Source of the DNA: HK1 sp965221725
GTDB taxonomy: Bacteria; Pseudomonadota; Gammaproteobacteria; HK1
DNA: 64,000 nucleotides
NCBI GenBank assembly: GCA_965221725.1
Contig: OZ244909.1
Span: 2,232,001-2,296,000 of the forward strand
Direction of reading: 5' to 3'
How positions within the stretch are numbered: the first letter of the stretch is position 1; every line of letters starts with the position of its first letter. The translations under genes were made by a program, and so were the position numbers. The notes beneath the pieces are model-generated. The model ran no database searches. It was not told the DNA's origin and saw only the letters and a program-made list of their open reading frames with translations. Positions 1 through 7,156 of this stretch are shown here, piece after piece.

Positions 1-1
1 C

Positions 2-1309
2 CGCCGTAATCCCGTGGTGCGACTCGATTTCAGCATCGGCGGCTTCGAGAACCCGGGTCGGGTCGCCGAGGACGTCAGCGCACAGCTTCGCAGAATGGAG
101 GAGGATGCGGCAATCGACCCTCAGCACGATATCCCGACTCTACGCTTCCAGCACCTGATCCAGGAGCTGTGCCGGCGGACGGGCGAGCGCGTCGTGGTGC
201 TCATAGACGAATACGACAAGCCGATTCTGGACGCACTTGATACTCCGGAGGTTGCTCGCGCCAATCGCGATTTCCTGCGCGGGCTCTACGCCACCATCAA
301 GGCCTCCGACGAGGATATCCGCTTCGCTTTCCTCACCGGCGTGAGCAAATTCTCCAGGGTGAACCTCTTCTCCGGCCTCAACAATCTCGACGACATCACC
401 CTCGACCCCCGCTACTCGTCCCTGTGCGGCTACACGGACCGGGACATCGATACGGTATTCGCGCCCGAACTGGAGGGTCTGGACCGGGCGCGAATTCGTG
501 AGTGGTACAACGGCTACTCCTGGCTCGGGGAGGAGAAGGTCTACAACCCCTTTGACGTGCTGTTGCTGTTTGCCAGGCGCGAGTTCGGGGCGTACTGGTT
601 CCAGACCGGTACGCCGGACTTTCTGCTTCGGGTCCTGGTCCAGCGCGGGTTGTCGTCGGCCGTGCTGAACGACGTGGTGGCAAGCGCGCAGTTGCTGGAT
701 GCCTTCGACGTCGAGCACATCGCCACCGAGGCACTCCTGTTCCAGACCGGCTATCTCACCATTCTCGGCCGGGAGTCCCGGCACGGAAACGTCTTCTACC
801 GCCTCGGCTACCCGAACCGGGAAGTCCGCCAGAGCCTCAACGACAGTTTGCTGGAGTACCTGACCGGCAGCGCAACACCGATGACCAGAAACAAGATCCG
901 GCTGCTGGACGTTCTGGAGGCCAACGATTTCCCGAAGTTGAAGGAGCTGTTCCACGCGTTCTTCGCGAGCATTCCGTACGAACGGTATACGCACAGCGAC
1001 ATCGCGCGGTTCGAGGGCTTCTACGCGAGCGTGGTGCACTCGTACTTCGCCGGTGCCGGCTTCGATGTCGTGGTGGAAGACAGCTCCAGCCATGCGCGCC
1101 TGGACATGGCGGTGTGCTTCAACCGCAATGTCTATCTCTTCGAGTTCAAGGTCGTGGAGCGCGCCGGGGAAGGCGCGGCGATGGCGCAGTTGAAGGAGCG
1201 GCGCTACGCCGACAAGTACCGGGCGCGGGGCGAGCCGATATACCTCGTTGCGGTCGAGTTCAGCGCCGACGAGCACAACGTGACCGGGTTCGAGGTGGAG
1301 GCCGCGTAG
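2..1309 (+). CDS. AAA-ATPase-like / PD-(D/E)XK nuclease family protein, 5'-truncated
   Basis: The reading frame is open to the left edge, so the true start and the Walker A loop lie outside the window; the GTG at 14 is not a convincing start. The visible part matches the AAA-ATPase_like (PF09820) plus PDDEXK_9 (PF08011) architecture: a Walker B-like LIDEYDKP segment, the GVSKFSRV sensor-like segment and YNGYSW in the middle, then a C-terminal nuclease-like domain with the expected acidic residue (LDMAV) and FEFK. Members are common, often multi-copy, in symbiont and sediment genomes. Their function is not established; mobile-element or defence roles are inference. It converges with the P450 gene, with about 175 bases between them that show no feature. 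Confidence 0.85.
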   Translation, partial: RRNPVVRLDFSIGGFENPGRVAEDVSAQLRRMEEDAAIDPQHDIPTLRFQHLIQELCRRTGERVVVLIDEYDKPILDALDTPEVARANRDFLRGLYATIKASDEDIRFAFLTGVSKFSRVNLFSGLNNLDDITLDPRYSSLCGYTDRDIDTVFAPELEGLDRARIREWYNGYSWLGEEKVYNPFDVLLLFARREFGAYWFQTGTPDFLLRVLVQRGLSSAVLNDVVASAQLLDAFDVEHIATEALLFQTGYLTILGRESRHGNVFYRLGYPNREVRQSLNDSLLEYLTGSATPMTRNKIRLLDVLEANDFPKLKELFHAFFASIPYERYTHSDIARFEGFYASVVHSYFAGAGFDVVVEDSSSHARLDMAVCFNRNVYLFEFKVVERAGEGAAMAQLKERRYADKYRARGEPIYLVAVEFSADEHNVTGFEVEAA

Positions 1310-1483
1310 CGCACCCCGGCCCGGACTGGCCGACTGCCGGCCTCACAACCTTTCGTCCCGAAGTTCACGCAGCACTCGGCCGCTGCCAACACGGCACTGC
1401 GGGCATCACCGCCACGGTTCAGGCGGGCGAGCATCCCGGCCGCCGCCGCCAACACAGGTTGACGCGCGGGGGCGTCGCGGTCA

Positions 1484-2917
1484 TCAGCCGCGGTCGGCCC
1501 GCCGCCGTATCCGCACCACCATGCCGGTCGGCATCATGGTGAACGCGAACCGTTCCTCCACCGGGCGCTTCGGATCCGCGAGGGTCAGGTCGAAGTTGCG
1601 GCAGAGCATCGCCAGCACGATGCGGATCTGAAGCAGGGCGAAGTTGCGGCCGGGGCAGAAGCGCGGGCCGCCGCCGAAGGGGAGGAAGGTGCTCGTGTCG
1701 TGGGCGCGCTGGCGTTGCGCCCCGCCGTCCTCCAGCCAGCGCTCCGGGTCGAAACGATCCGCATCCCCGAAGTGCTCGTCCCGCGTCGCGATGTGGCGGG
1801 TCAACCCGAAGATCGGCGTGCCCTTCGGGATCAGGCAGCCCACCATCTCGACATCCTCCGTCGGCTCCAGAACGTTGACCGGCGCCACCGGTTTGAGCCG
1901 CATCGCTTCGTGGAAGAACGCATCGAGGAACGGAAAGCGGTCGGTCTGCTCGATGTGCTCGACCGAAGCGGCCGGGCCGAGAACCGCGTCCACCTCGGCC
2001 CGCGCCCGGGCGAAGTGCTCCGGGTACCGGATGAGGTAGTCCACCGTCCAGGCGATGGTGTGCGCGGTGGTGTCCTCGCCGGCGAGCAGCAGGTTGCAGA
2101 CGTTGGCGACGATCTCGTCATCCGTGATCTCCAGCTTTCCGGCGCTTGCGGCGGCGAGGATCGCTTCGAGGAAATTCGTCGGCGAGGTGCGCAGAGACGG
2201 GTTGGCGCGCATGCGCTCGCGCACCTCCTGCAGGATCTCGTCCACCTGCGCCTGGAGCTGCGCCAGCGACCGGTCCAGCGCGCGGTCCTCCGGCAGGCGC
2301 AGGTAGCGCCAGTACGGGAACGCGGCATTGACCCGCCGGTGAATCATGGGCAGCACCTTGTCCATGTTCTGCTGGATCACCGGCCCCGGGGTCTCCAGGG
2401 TGTTGAAGTCGACGCCGAAGGCGAGCCCGGTCACCGAGTCCACGGTCATGCGCATCAGGTCGCGGCACAGATCGACGGGCGCCTCCGTGTCCGCCGCGTG
2501 CTCCCATCGTCGCCGGAGGCGCCCGGCGATGACCACGAGCTTCGGGAAGAAGGTGCGCAGATGCGCCGTGTTCAGCGCCCTCACCACGAGCTTGCGCTGG
2601 CGCAGCCAGTCCTCGCCCTCGGAGGCGAACACGCCCTTGAGCTTCATCTCCGCAACCACCGCTTCCAGCGCGCGGGTGCGCCGGAACAGACCCGGGCGTT
2701 CGCGAAGCATGCGCCTGATGGCGTCGGGGTCGGAGACCACCGCCAACCGCACCGGACCGATACGCACGCGGTAGAGCCGTCCGTACCGGTCGGCCCACCG
2801 TTCGAAGATGCGGTGCAGCGCATCGAGCCGGATCTGGAAGAGGTTCCCGGCGATCGGCAGGCCGGGCGGCCCGTCCAGATCGTTCCAGGACTTCAGGGGG
2901 GGTGATGCTTCAGTCAT
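1484..2917 (-). CDS. Cytochrome P450
   Basis: This 477-residue protein has full P450 length and all hallmark motifs: the I-helix oxygen-activation segment AGEDTT, the K-helix ExxR (EAMR), and the haem-binding loop FGGGPRFCPG with thiolate ligand Cys421. There is no N-terminal membrane anchor, so it is a soluble bacterial class that would need separate ferredoxin and reductase partners; none is adjacent. It would monooxygenate a lipophilic substrate, but the substrate cannot be predicted. The ATG at 2917 gives a normal N-terminus with the proline-rich GPPGLPIAGN segment. A 34-base stretch of this gene (2428-2461) recurs at 7012-7045. Confidence 0.95.
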   Translation of the reverse strand: MTEASPPLKSWNDLDGPPGLPIAGNLFQIRLDALHRIFERWADRYGRLYRVRIGPVRLAVVSDPDAIRRMLRERPGLFRRTRALEAVVAEMKLKGVFASEGEDWLRQRKLVVRALNTAHLRTFFPKLVVIAGRLRRRWEHAADTEAPVDLCRDLMRMTVDSVTGLAFGVDFNTLETPGPVIQQNMDKVLPMIHRRVNAAFPYWRYLRLPEDRALDRSLAQLQAQVDEILQEVRERMRANPSLRTSPTNFLEAILAAASAGKLEITDDEIVANVCNLLLAGEDTTAHTIAWTVDYLIRYPEHFARARAEVDAVLGPAASVEHIEQTDRFPFLDAFFHEAMRLKPVAPVNVLEPTEDVEMVGCLIPKGTPIFGLTRHIATRDEHFGDADRFDPERWLEDGGAQRQRAHDTSTFLPFGGGPRFCPGRNFALLQIRIVLAMLCRNFDLTLADPKRPVEERFAFTMMPTGMVVRIRRRADRG

Positions 2918-3225
2918 GCGGGGCCTCGCGCCTCCTTTGTGGCGTCAGAACGAAACTCCGGAGAGATGGCTGGTGATTTTGCCGGTGTCGGTGTCGGGGA
3001 AGGTCCACGCACCGGGCGGCGTGCCGGAGCCCTTCCGGACGGTGTACATCCACTTCGAGATTCCGGCCGGTATCTCCGGCCGGTACGCATGAGTTTTCCC
3101 GAGAGTTCGGTGGTCAAAACAAGACACTTTAAATCGGTAATATTCATTGTCGATTTCATGTGTATCTGGAAGAATTCAAATCCAGATACAGGTGTATCCG
3201 GAAACCGATGAGCTGAATCGACATC
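2918..3225. other. Intergenic region between divergent P450 and ATPase genes
   Basis: This gap of about 310 bases holds no convincing gene. It contains two copies of CCGGCCGG five bases apart at 3063-3083, then turns AT-rich towards the ATPase start, where the inverted repeat at 3161-3190 lies. A 60-codon minus-strand frame (2945-3127) is open but has no recognisable product. Confidence 0.5.
3161..3190. promoter_or_regulatory. Perfect 10-bp inverted repeat upstream of AAA_14 ATPase gene
   Basis: TGTATCTGGA, a 10-base spacer, then TCCAGATACA. The arms pair perfectly. A further half-site-like GTGTATCCGGA follows at 3192-3202. The repeat sits 36 bases upstream of the ATPase start in a locally AT-rich stretch, as expected for an operator bound by a dimer. 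There is no T-run, so a terminator is unlikely. The second AAA_14 gene at 60669 has the same arrangement with a different sequence. Confidence 0.6.
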
Positions 3226-4545
3226 ATGTTCGACTCGCTGAAGGAGATCATCCTGGATTTTCAGGAGGCGGAGCTGGCAACCGGCATCCCGCGCCGTCTG
3301 GATGTGGTCACGCTGCCCGGCAAGGCAGCCATCTGCATCGGCCCGCGGCGAGGCGGCAAATCCACCTTCATGTTCCAGTGCATGGGCAAGCTGCTGGCGG
3401 AGGGCGTGCCGCGGGAGAACATCCTGTACCTCAACTTCTTCGATGACCGCCTGCATCATCTCGGGCGCGACGGACCGGCGGCGGTGACGGAGGCGTACTT
3501 CTCCCTCTATCCGCAGAAGAAGAACACGCAGAGGGTCTACTGCTTCTTCGACGAGATACAGGTCGTGCCGGGCTGGGAGTCCTTCGTGGAGCGAATCATG
3601 CGCACGGAGGACTGCGAAGTCTGGCTGACCGGCTCCTCGGCGGGCATGCTGTCCCGGGAGATCGCGACTCAGATGCGCGGCCGGGCTCTGTCCTGGGAGT
3701 TGTTTCCATTCTCGTTCCGGGAATTTCTCGACTTCAAGGGGATTGATGGAGATGGTCCTCTGTCCGCCCGCAGACGCCTGCTCGTGCAACACGCGTTCGG
3801 CGAGTACTGGGAGATCGGCGGCTTCCCGGAAGTCGCCGGCCTCGAACGCCGGCTGCGCATCAAGACCCACCAGGAGTACTGGGGTGCGATGTTGTTTCGC
3901 GATCTCATCGAGCGCCACGATGTTTCCCATCCCCGTGCGGTCTCGGATCTGGCCCACCGATTGGTGGACAACACCGCGTCGCTCTACTCCGTCAATCGGC
4001 TCACGGGCTACCTGAAATCGCTTGGCCATCGGTCGCCGAAGTCGGCGGTGTCCGACTACGTGGACTGGTTCGAGGATGCCTTCTTCCTGTTCACCGTTCG
4101 CCTCTTCGACGCATCGCTCGCACGCGCGAACGTCAATCCGAAGAAGATCTATTGCGTCGATCACGCACTGGTCCGATCCGTATCCTCCGGAATCCTGGTC
4201 AATTCCGGCCATCTGTTCGAGAACCTGGTATTTGTCGCGCTTCGCCGCATCACGTCCGACATTTTCTACTACCGGTGCCGGACGGGCCGGGAAGTGGATT
4301 TCGTCGTCTGCATGCCGGACGGCTCCCGCATGCTGGTTCAGGTGTGCGAGTCCCTGGCGGACCCGAGAACGCGGCGGCGGGAAGTGACCGCGCTGCGTGA
4401 TGCCATGGCCGAACTCGGTCTGCAATCGAGCCTGCTCGTGACGCGAGGCGGACCCGCCGACATGGGAGATGAGCGGCAAATCACCGTCGACTCCGGGACG
4501 GTCGAGGTCATGGCGGGCTGGCGCTTTCTGCTCGATCTCGGGTAA
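3226..4545 (+). CDS. AAA_14 ATPase with DUF4143 domain
   Basis: This 439-residue protein carries a P-loop GPRRGGKST near residue 40, a Walker B YCFFDEIQ near 110 and the sensor-1-like WLTGSSAGML. It continues into a C-terminal DUF4143 domain, a PD-(D/E)XK-like fold, seen in GREVDFVV near residue 360. This is the AAA_14 (PF13173)/DUF4143 (PF13635) family, widespread in bacteria and archaea and of unknown function. It stands alone, with an inverted repeat directly upstream that suggests self- or locally controlled expression. The ATG at 3226 lies just after the preceding frame closes and gives the family-typical N-terminus. A paralogue lies at 60669. Confidence 0.9.
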   Translation: MFDSLKEIILDFQEAELATGIPRRLDVVTLPGKAAICIGPRRGGKSTFMFQCMGKLLAEGVPRENILYLNFFDDRLHHLGRDGPAAVTEAYFSLYPQKKNTQRVYCFFDEIQVVPGWESFVERIMRTEDCEVWLTGSSAGMLSREIATQMRGRALSWELFPFSFREFLDFKGIDGDGPLSARRRLLVQHAFGEYWEIGGFPEVAGLERRLRIKTHQEYWGAMLFRDLIERHDVSHPRAVSDLAHRLVDNTASLYSVNRLTGYLKSLGHRSPKSAVSDYVDWFEDAFFLFTVRLFDASLARANVNPKKIYCVDHALVRSVSSGILVNSGHLFENLVFVALRRITSDIFYYRCRTGREVDFVVCMPDGSRMLVQVCESLADPRTRRREVTALRDAMAELGLQSSLLVTRGGPADMGDERQITVDSGTVEVMAGWRFLLDLG

Positions 4546-4659
4546 CGGCTTCTCTGCTTCCGCCCCCGCGTGTGCGCGGCCTGCGGATTCTCGTATCGGC
4601 ACTGATGCCCTCCCCGCCGTTCCGGCCATGATGCGACATCCTTCGTGATCGGAGCGGTC

Positions 4660-4690
4660 CGTGTGCGAAATCCGCTGGAAGTGACGACTA
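4660..4690 (-). pseudogene. 3' scrap of a VapC-type toxin gene
   Basis: Twenty-four bases (4665-4688) are identical to 13054-13077, which encode the C-terminal RHFQRIS of the VapC at 13038-13421. Read on the minus strand the scrap gives RHFQRISH. No other part of a vapC is nearby, so this is a leftover from a lost or moved toxin gene. Confidence 0.55.
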
Positions 4691-4704
4691 CCGTATGGGC
4701 ACTG

Positions 4705-5169
4705 TCAATCCGCGCGACGACACAGATCTGTTCGATTGAGGAGTTTTTGGTGAGCCTCAGTCAGATGGGGTGTTTCCAACGTCGAGAAAACCTTGCCTCG
4801 TGGATGTTTCAACAGATCCCTGTCACCGAAGTCCTGGTGCAGCGCTCGATCGTTCGAGTAGAGCAGGCGCGCCCCGCTGATCCGCGCGAGTGCGATGATG
4901 TGGGGGTCGTCCGAGCGGCAGGAACCGACAAGCTCTTCCGCCAGCCTGTCGACGTCGTCATTCTTTGCGGCGCGTACTAGGCCCGCGCGGATACCCTCAA
5001 CGATCCATCTTCCGGCATCTTGGTGTCTCGCGAGTTCACGGCGTAGTTTCCCGCCCACAACCAGCTGTCCCTGGCGCTTGGTCAGCCAGCGGAGGAATTC
5101 CCGGCCTGCTTCCGTCTGATTCGCGGTGAATACCTCATGAGCCACGTTCGCATCGAGGATTGCGCACAT
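4705..5169 (-). CDS. PIN-domain protein, partner of upstream ATPase
   Basis: This 154-residue protein has the PIN nuclease acidic residues: Asp near the N-terminus (ILDANV), a Glu in KLRRELARH, and the DDPHIIALARIS...LYSND segment. The usual role is metal-dependent RNA cleavage. It is the second gene of a two-gene operon: the ATPase stop lies three bases before its ATG, so co-translation is likely. No RHH or Phd antitoxin accompanies it, which sets it apart from the vapBC pairs elsewhere in the window. The ATPase is the obvious partner, and a defence role for the pair is inference. Confidence 0.8.
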   Translation of the reverse strand: MCAILDANVAHEVFTANQTEAGREFLRWLTKRQGQLVVGGKLRRELARHQDAGRWIVEGIRAGLVRAAKNDDVDRLAEELVGSCRSDDPHIIALARISGARLLYSNDRALHQDFGDRDLLKHPRGKVFSTLETPHLTEAHQKLLNRTDLCRRAD

Positions 5170-5172
5170 TGC

Positions 5173-6549
5173 TCAGAGCCCGAGAGATCTCGTGGTTTCT
5201 TCGAGGAAGAAACTTCGGTAGGTATCGGGGGCGCCAAGCACGTTCCCATCCCTGTCTATGCGAAGGGAGTGGATCTGCACGTCGAGTTCGCCCCGTTCGA
5301 AGAAGAGAACAGAGACATCGTCCGGACCGAGCGTCCCGGTGCCATCCCGGATCTCCATCCGTACGCGATCGAGAAGGTGATCGCTGTGCGTCTCGACAAC
5401 GAGCTGGCGCTTCGGACCTGCAAGGCCGCAGAACAGGGAACCGAGTGCCGCTTGAGCACTTGGATGCAGATGCACCTCGGGTTGCTGCAGCAGAAATATA
5501 GGGGAGCAGTCCTCACGAAGAAGCTCGGTAAGCACCGGAATTGTCTGACTCACGCCGTAACCGACGTCGATCAGATTGCGCATGGGTCCCTTGAGTGTTC
5601 TTGCATACTTTCTTATCTGTACCTGGAACGGTTCACTGTCTTTCTTGCCAAAGGAGCGAATCGCAATCTCGTCGAACAACCCCGATTTCCTGCCGAACGC
5701 CTCAAGCTGGACCTTCAGTGCGCTCCATTCATCAGGATCGTGAAAGAAGATATTGGCGAGATACATCGGGACGTACTCGCCTTCGGGGTCGTCCTCGAAG
5801 GGCCTGGGGTCATAAGTCCGCCGCGGCACGGAGCGTACCGGGGCGCTTGCATACGGCCATGACTGGTTCGAGTCAGGAGTCCGCATGAGTTGCGAGAGCC
5901 GCCATACCTTCAGGTAGTCGTCGCGTCCGGGACGTCCTTCGCCCTCGATGGTCTCCAGTTTGTTGTCTTCGTCCGACTCGACGGCTTGGAGCATCCGCAG
6001 CGTTGAAGAGAACGGAACCAATTCCCGCGTCCGATCCACGCGCTGACTACGCGAAGGGTCATGGTCGGGGACTTTCCATGATCCTCGCTTTGTCCCGAAT
6101 CTTATCCACAGCCGATCCTGAAACTGGTATTGCACCCACGACTTCCCTCCGGAGAGGCGCAGGTCAACGGGAAACGGGGCAGTACCGCGCTTTCGGAACG
6201 TGGCACGGTATTCCACCGTCTGTGATGGTCTCGGCTCTGTTCGCTTGCGCGGGGGGGCATATCGCCGGGTCTTGAATGTCGCTGATATCTCCTCGGCTCG
6301 ACTGCCTCGCGCCCCCCGGTGGTGGGCAATCTCGTCAAAGCTGCCAAGGTCATAGGGTGGATCCTTGAAGTCCGGAATCTGGTTGTGAAAGGCCAGTTCC
6401 CAGAGGGCGCGCACCATTGCCATGAAAGACGTCTTGCCGGTGCTGTTTTCGCCAACAAGAAGGGTGAGCGGAGCGAGACGCGCAGTCTGCTCGTCACGAA
6501 AGCAACGGAAGTTCCGAAGTGTGATCTCGTCCATCGCCGGCAGACTCAT
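5173..6549 (-). CDS. AAA (ABC/OLD-like) ATPase with DUF3696-type C-terminus
   Basis: Taken from the ATG at 6549 this is a 458-residue protein; the frame stays open to 6657 and the ATG at 6534 is also possible because no start has a clear ribosome-binding site. It begins with the RecF/SMC-like segment ITLRNFRCF, followed by Walker A GENSTGKTS. Near residue 350 is the Walker B-type segment LLQQPEVHLHP, followed by ETHSDHLL, as in DUF3696 ATPases related to OLD nucleases. No TOPRIM domain is visible; the PIN protein encoded three bases downstream could supply the nuclease. An 87-base piece of this gene (5460-5546) is repeated at 13778-13864. Confidence 0.85.
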   Translation of the reverse strand: MSLPAMDEITLRNFRCFRDEQTARLAPLTLLVGENSTGKTSFMAMVRALWELAFHNQIPDFKDPPYDLGSFDEIAHHRGARGSRAEEISATFKTRRYAPPRKRTEPRPSQTVEYRATFRKRGTAPFPVDLRLSGGKSWVQYQFQDRLWIRFGTKRGSWKVPDHDPSRSQRVDRTRELVPFSSTLRMLQAVESDEDNKLETIEGEGRPGRDDYLKVWRLSQLMRTPDSNQSWPYASAPVRSVPRRTYDPRPFEDDPEGEYVPMYLANIFFHDPDEWSALKVQLEAFGRKSGLFDEIAIRSFGKKDSEPFQVQIRKYARTLKGPMRNLIDVGYGVSQTIPVLTELLREDCSPIFLLQQPEVHLHPSAQAALGSLFCGLAGPKRQLVVETHSDHLLDRVRMEIRDGTGTLGPDDVSVLFFERGELDVQIHSLRIDRDGNVLGAPDTYRSFFLEETTRSLGL

Positions 6550-6726
6550 GGCAGGGGGCATGCGCTGGGACGATTGTATCAGCGTAGTGGCAATGCCCGA
6601 GTGCCGACGGTCCGAGCCGCCACCCACCGGCTTCGTGCCGACAAGGCCACAGGGCAAGCCTCCTCGCCGCCAATGGTGGCGCGCCTCCGCCCGTTTCTGA
6701 AAGGCCCCGACCCCGGAGCCCGACCC

Positions 6727-7011
6727 TCTCAGCCGGTGTCGGCGAGCGGCTCGGGGTCCAGGGCTTTCAGCTTTTCGAAGATTGCGTCGATCACGTTGCT
6801 CTTGCCGGCGAACAGCGCATCCGGGCCGCCGGCGTGCACGTTGCTGAATGGTGCTTCGTAGAGGGCGGAGCGCTCCATGACGCCCCGCGTCGTGAGCTGC
6901 TCGACCACCATCTCGATGAAGCGGATCTGCGGCGTGCTCAGGCTCCGGTTGGAGAGGAACTCCGAGAAGGCCGCCTGGGCGGCGGCGCGGTCCATCCCCA
7001 CCATGCTGCGC
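6727..7011 (-). pseudogene. hsdR: C-terminal remnant of type I restriction subunit HsdR
   Basis: About 92 codons read as the C-terminal domain of EcoEI-type HsdR, with segments such as LSTPQIRFIEMVVEQL and TRGVMERSALYEAPF. The remaining 800-plus residues, with helicase and nuclease domains, are absent, as are hsdM and hsdS. At the upstream end the sequence changes abruptly into a 34-base piece of the P450 gene. A second copy of its first 160 bases lies at 13862-14022. It is non-functional. Confidence 0.75.
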
Positions 7012-7045
7012 CGGTCACCGAGTCCACGGTCATGCGCATCAGGTC
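7012..7045. repeat. 34-bp copy of internal P450 sequence
   Basis: Bases 7012-7045 are identical to 2428-2461 inside the P450 gene. The copy is fused to the start of the hsdR remnant, so it marks a recombination junction and has no gene context of its own. Confidence 0.7.
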
Positions 7046-7156
7046 CCGGCAACGATCACGTCCGCCCCTGCGGTGCACAACCCGCCGGCAGGAGCCTCCA
7101 GACTCCGCCCCTTGCTCGGGCTATGATGCAGCATCGCTGCCACTCGGAGCAGGCCC

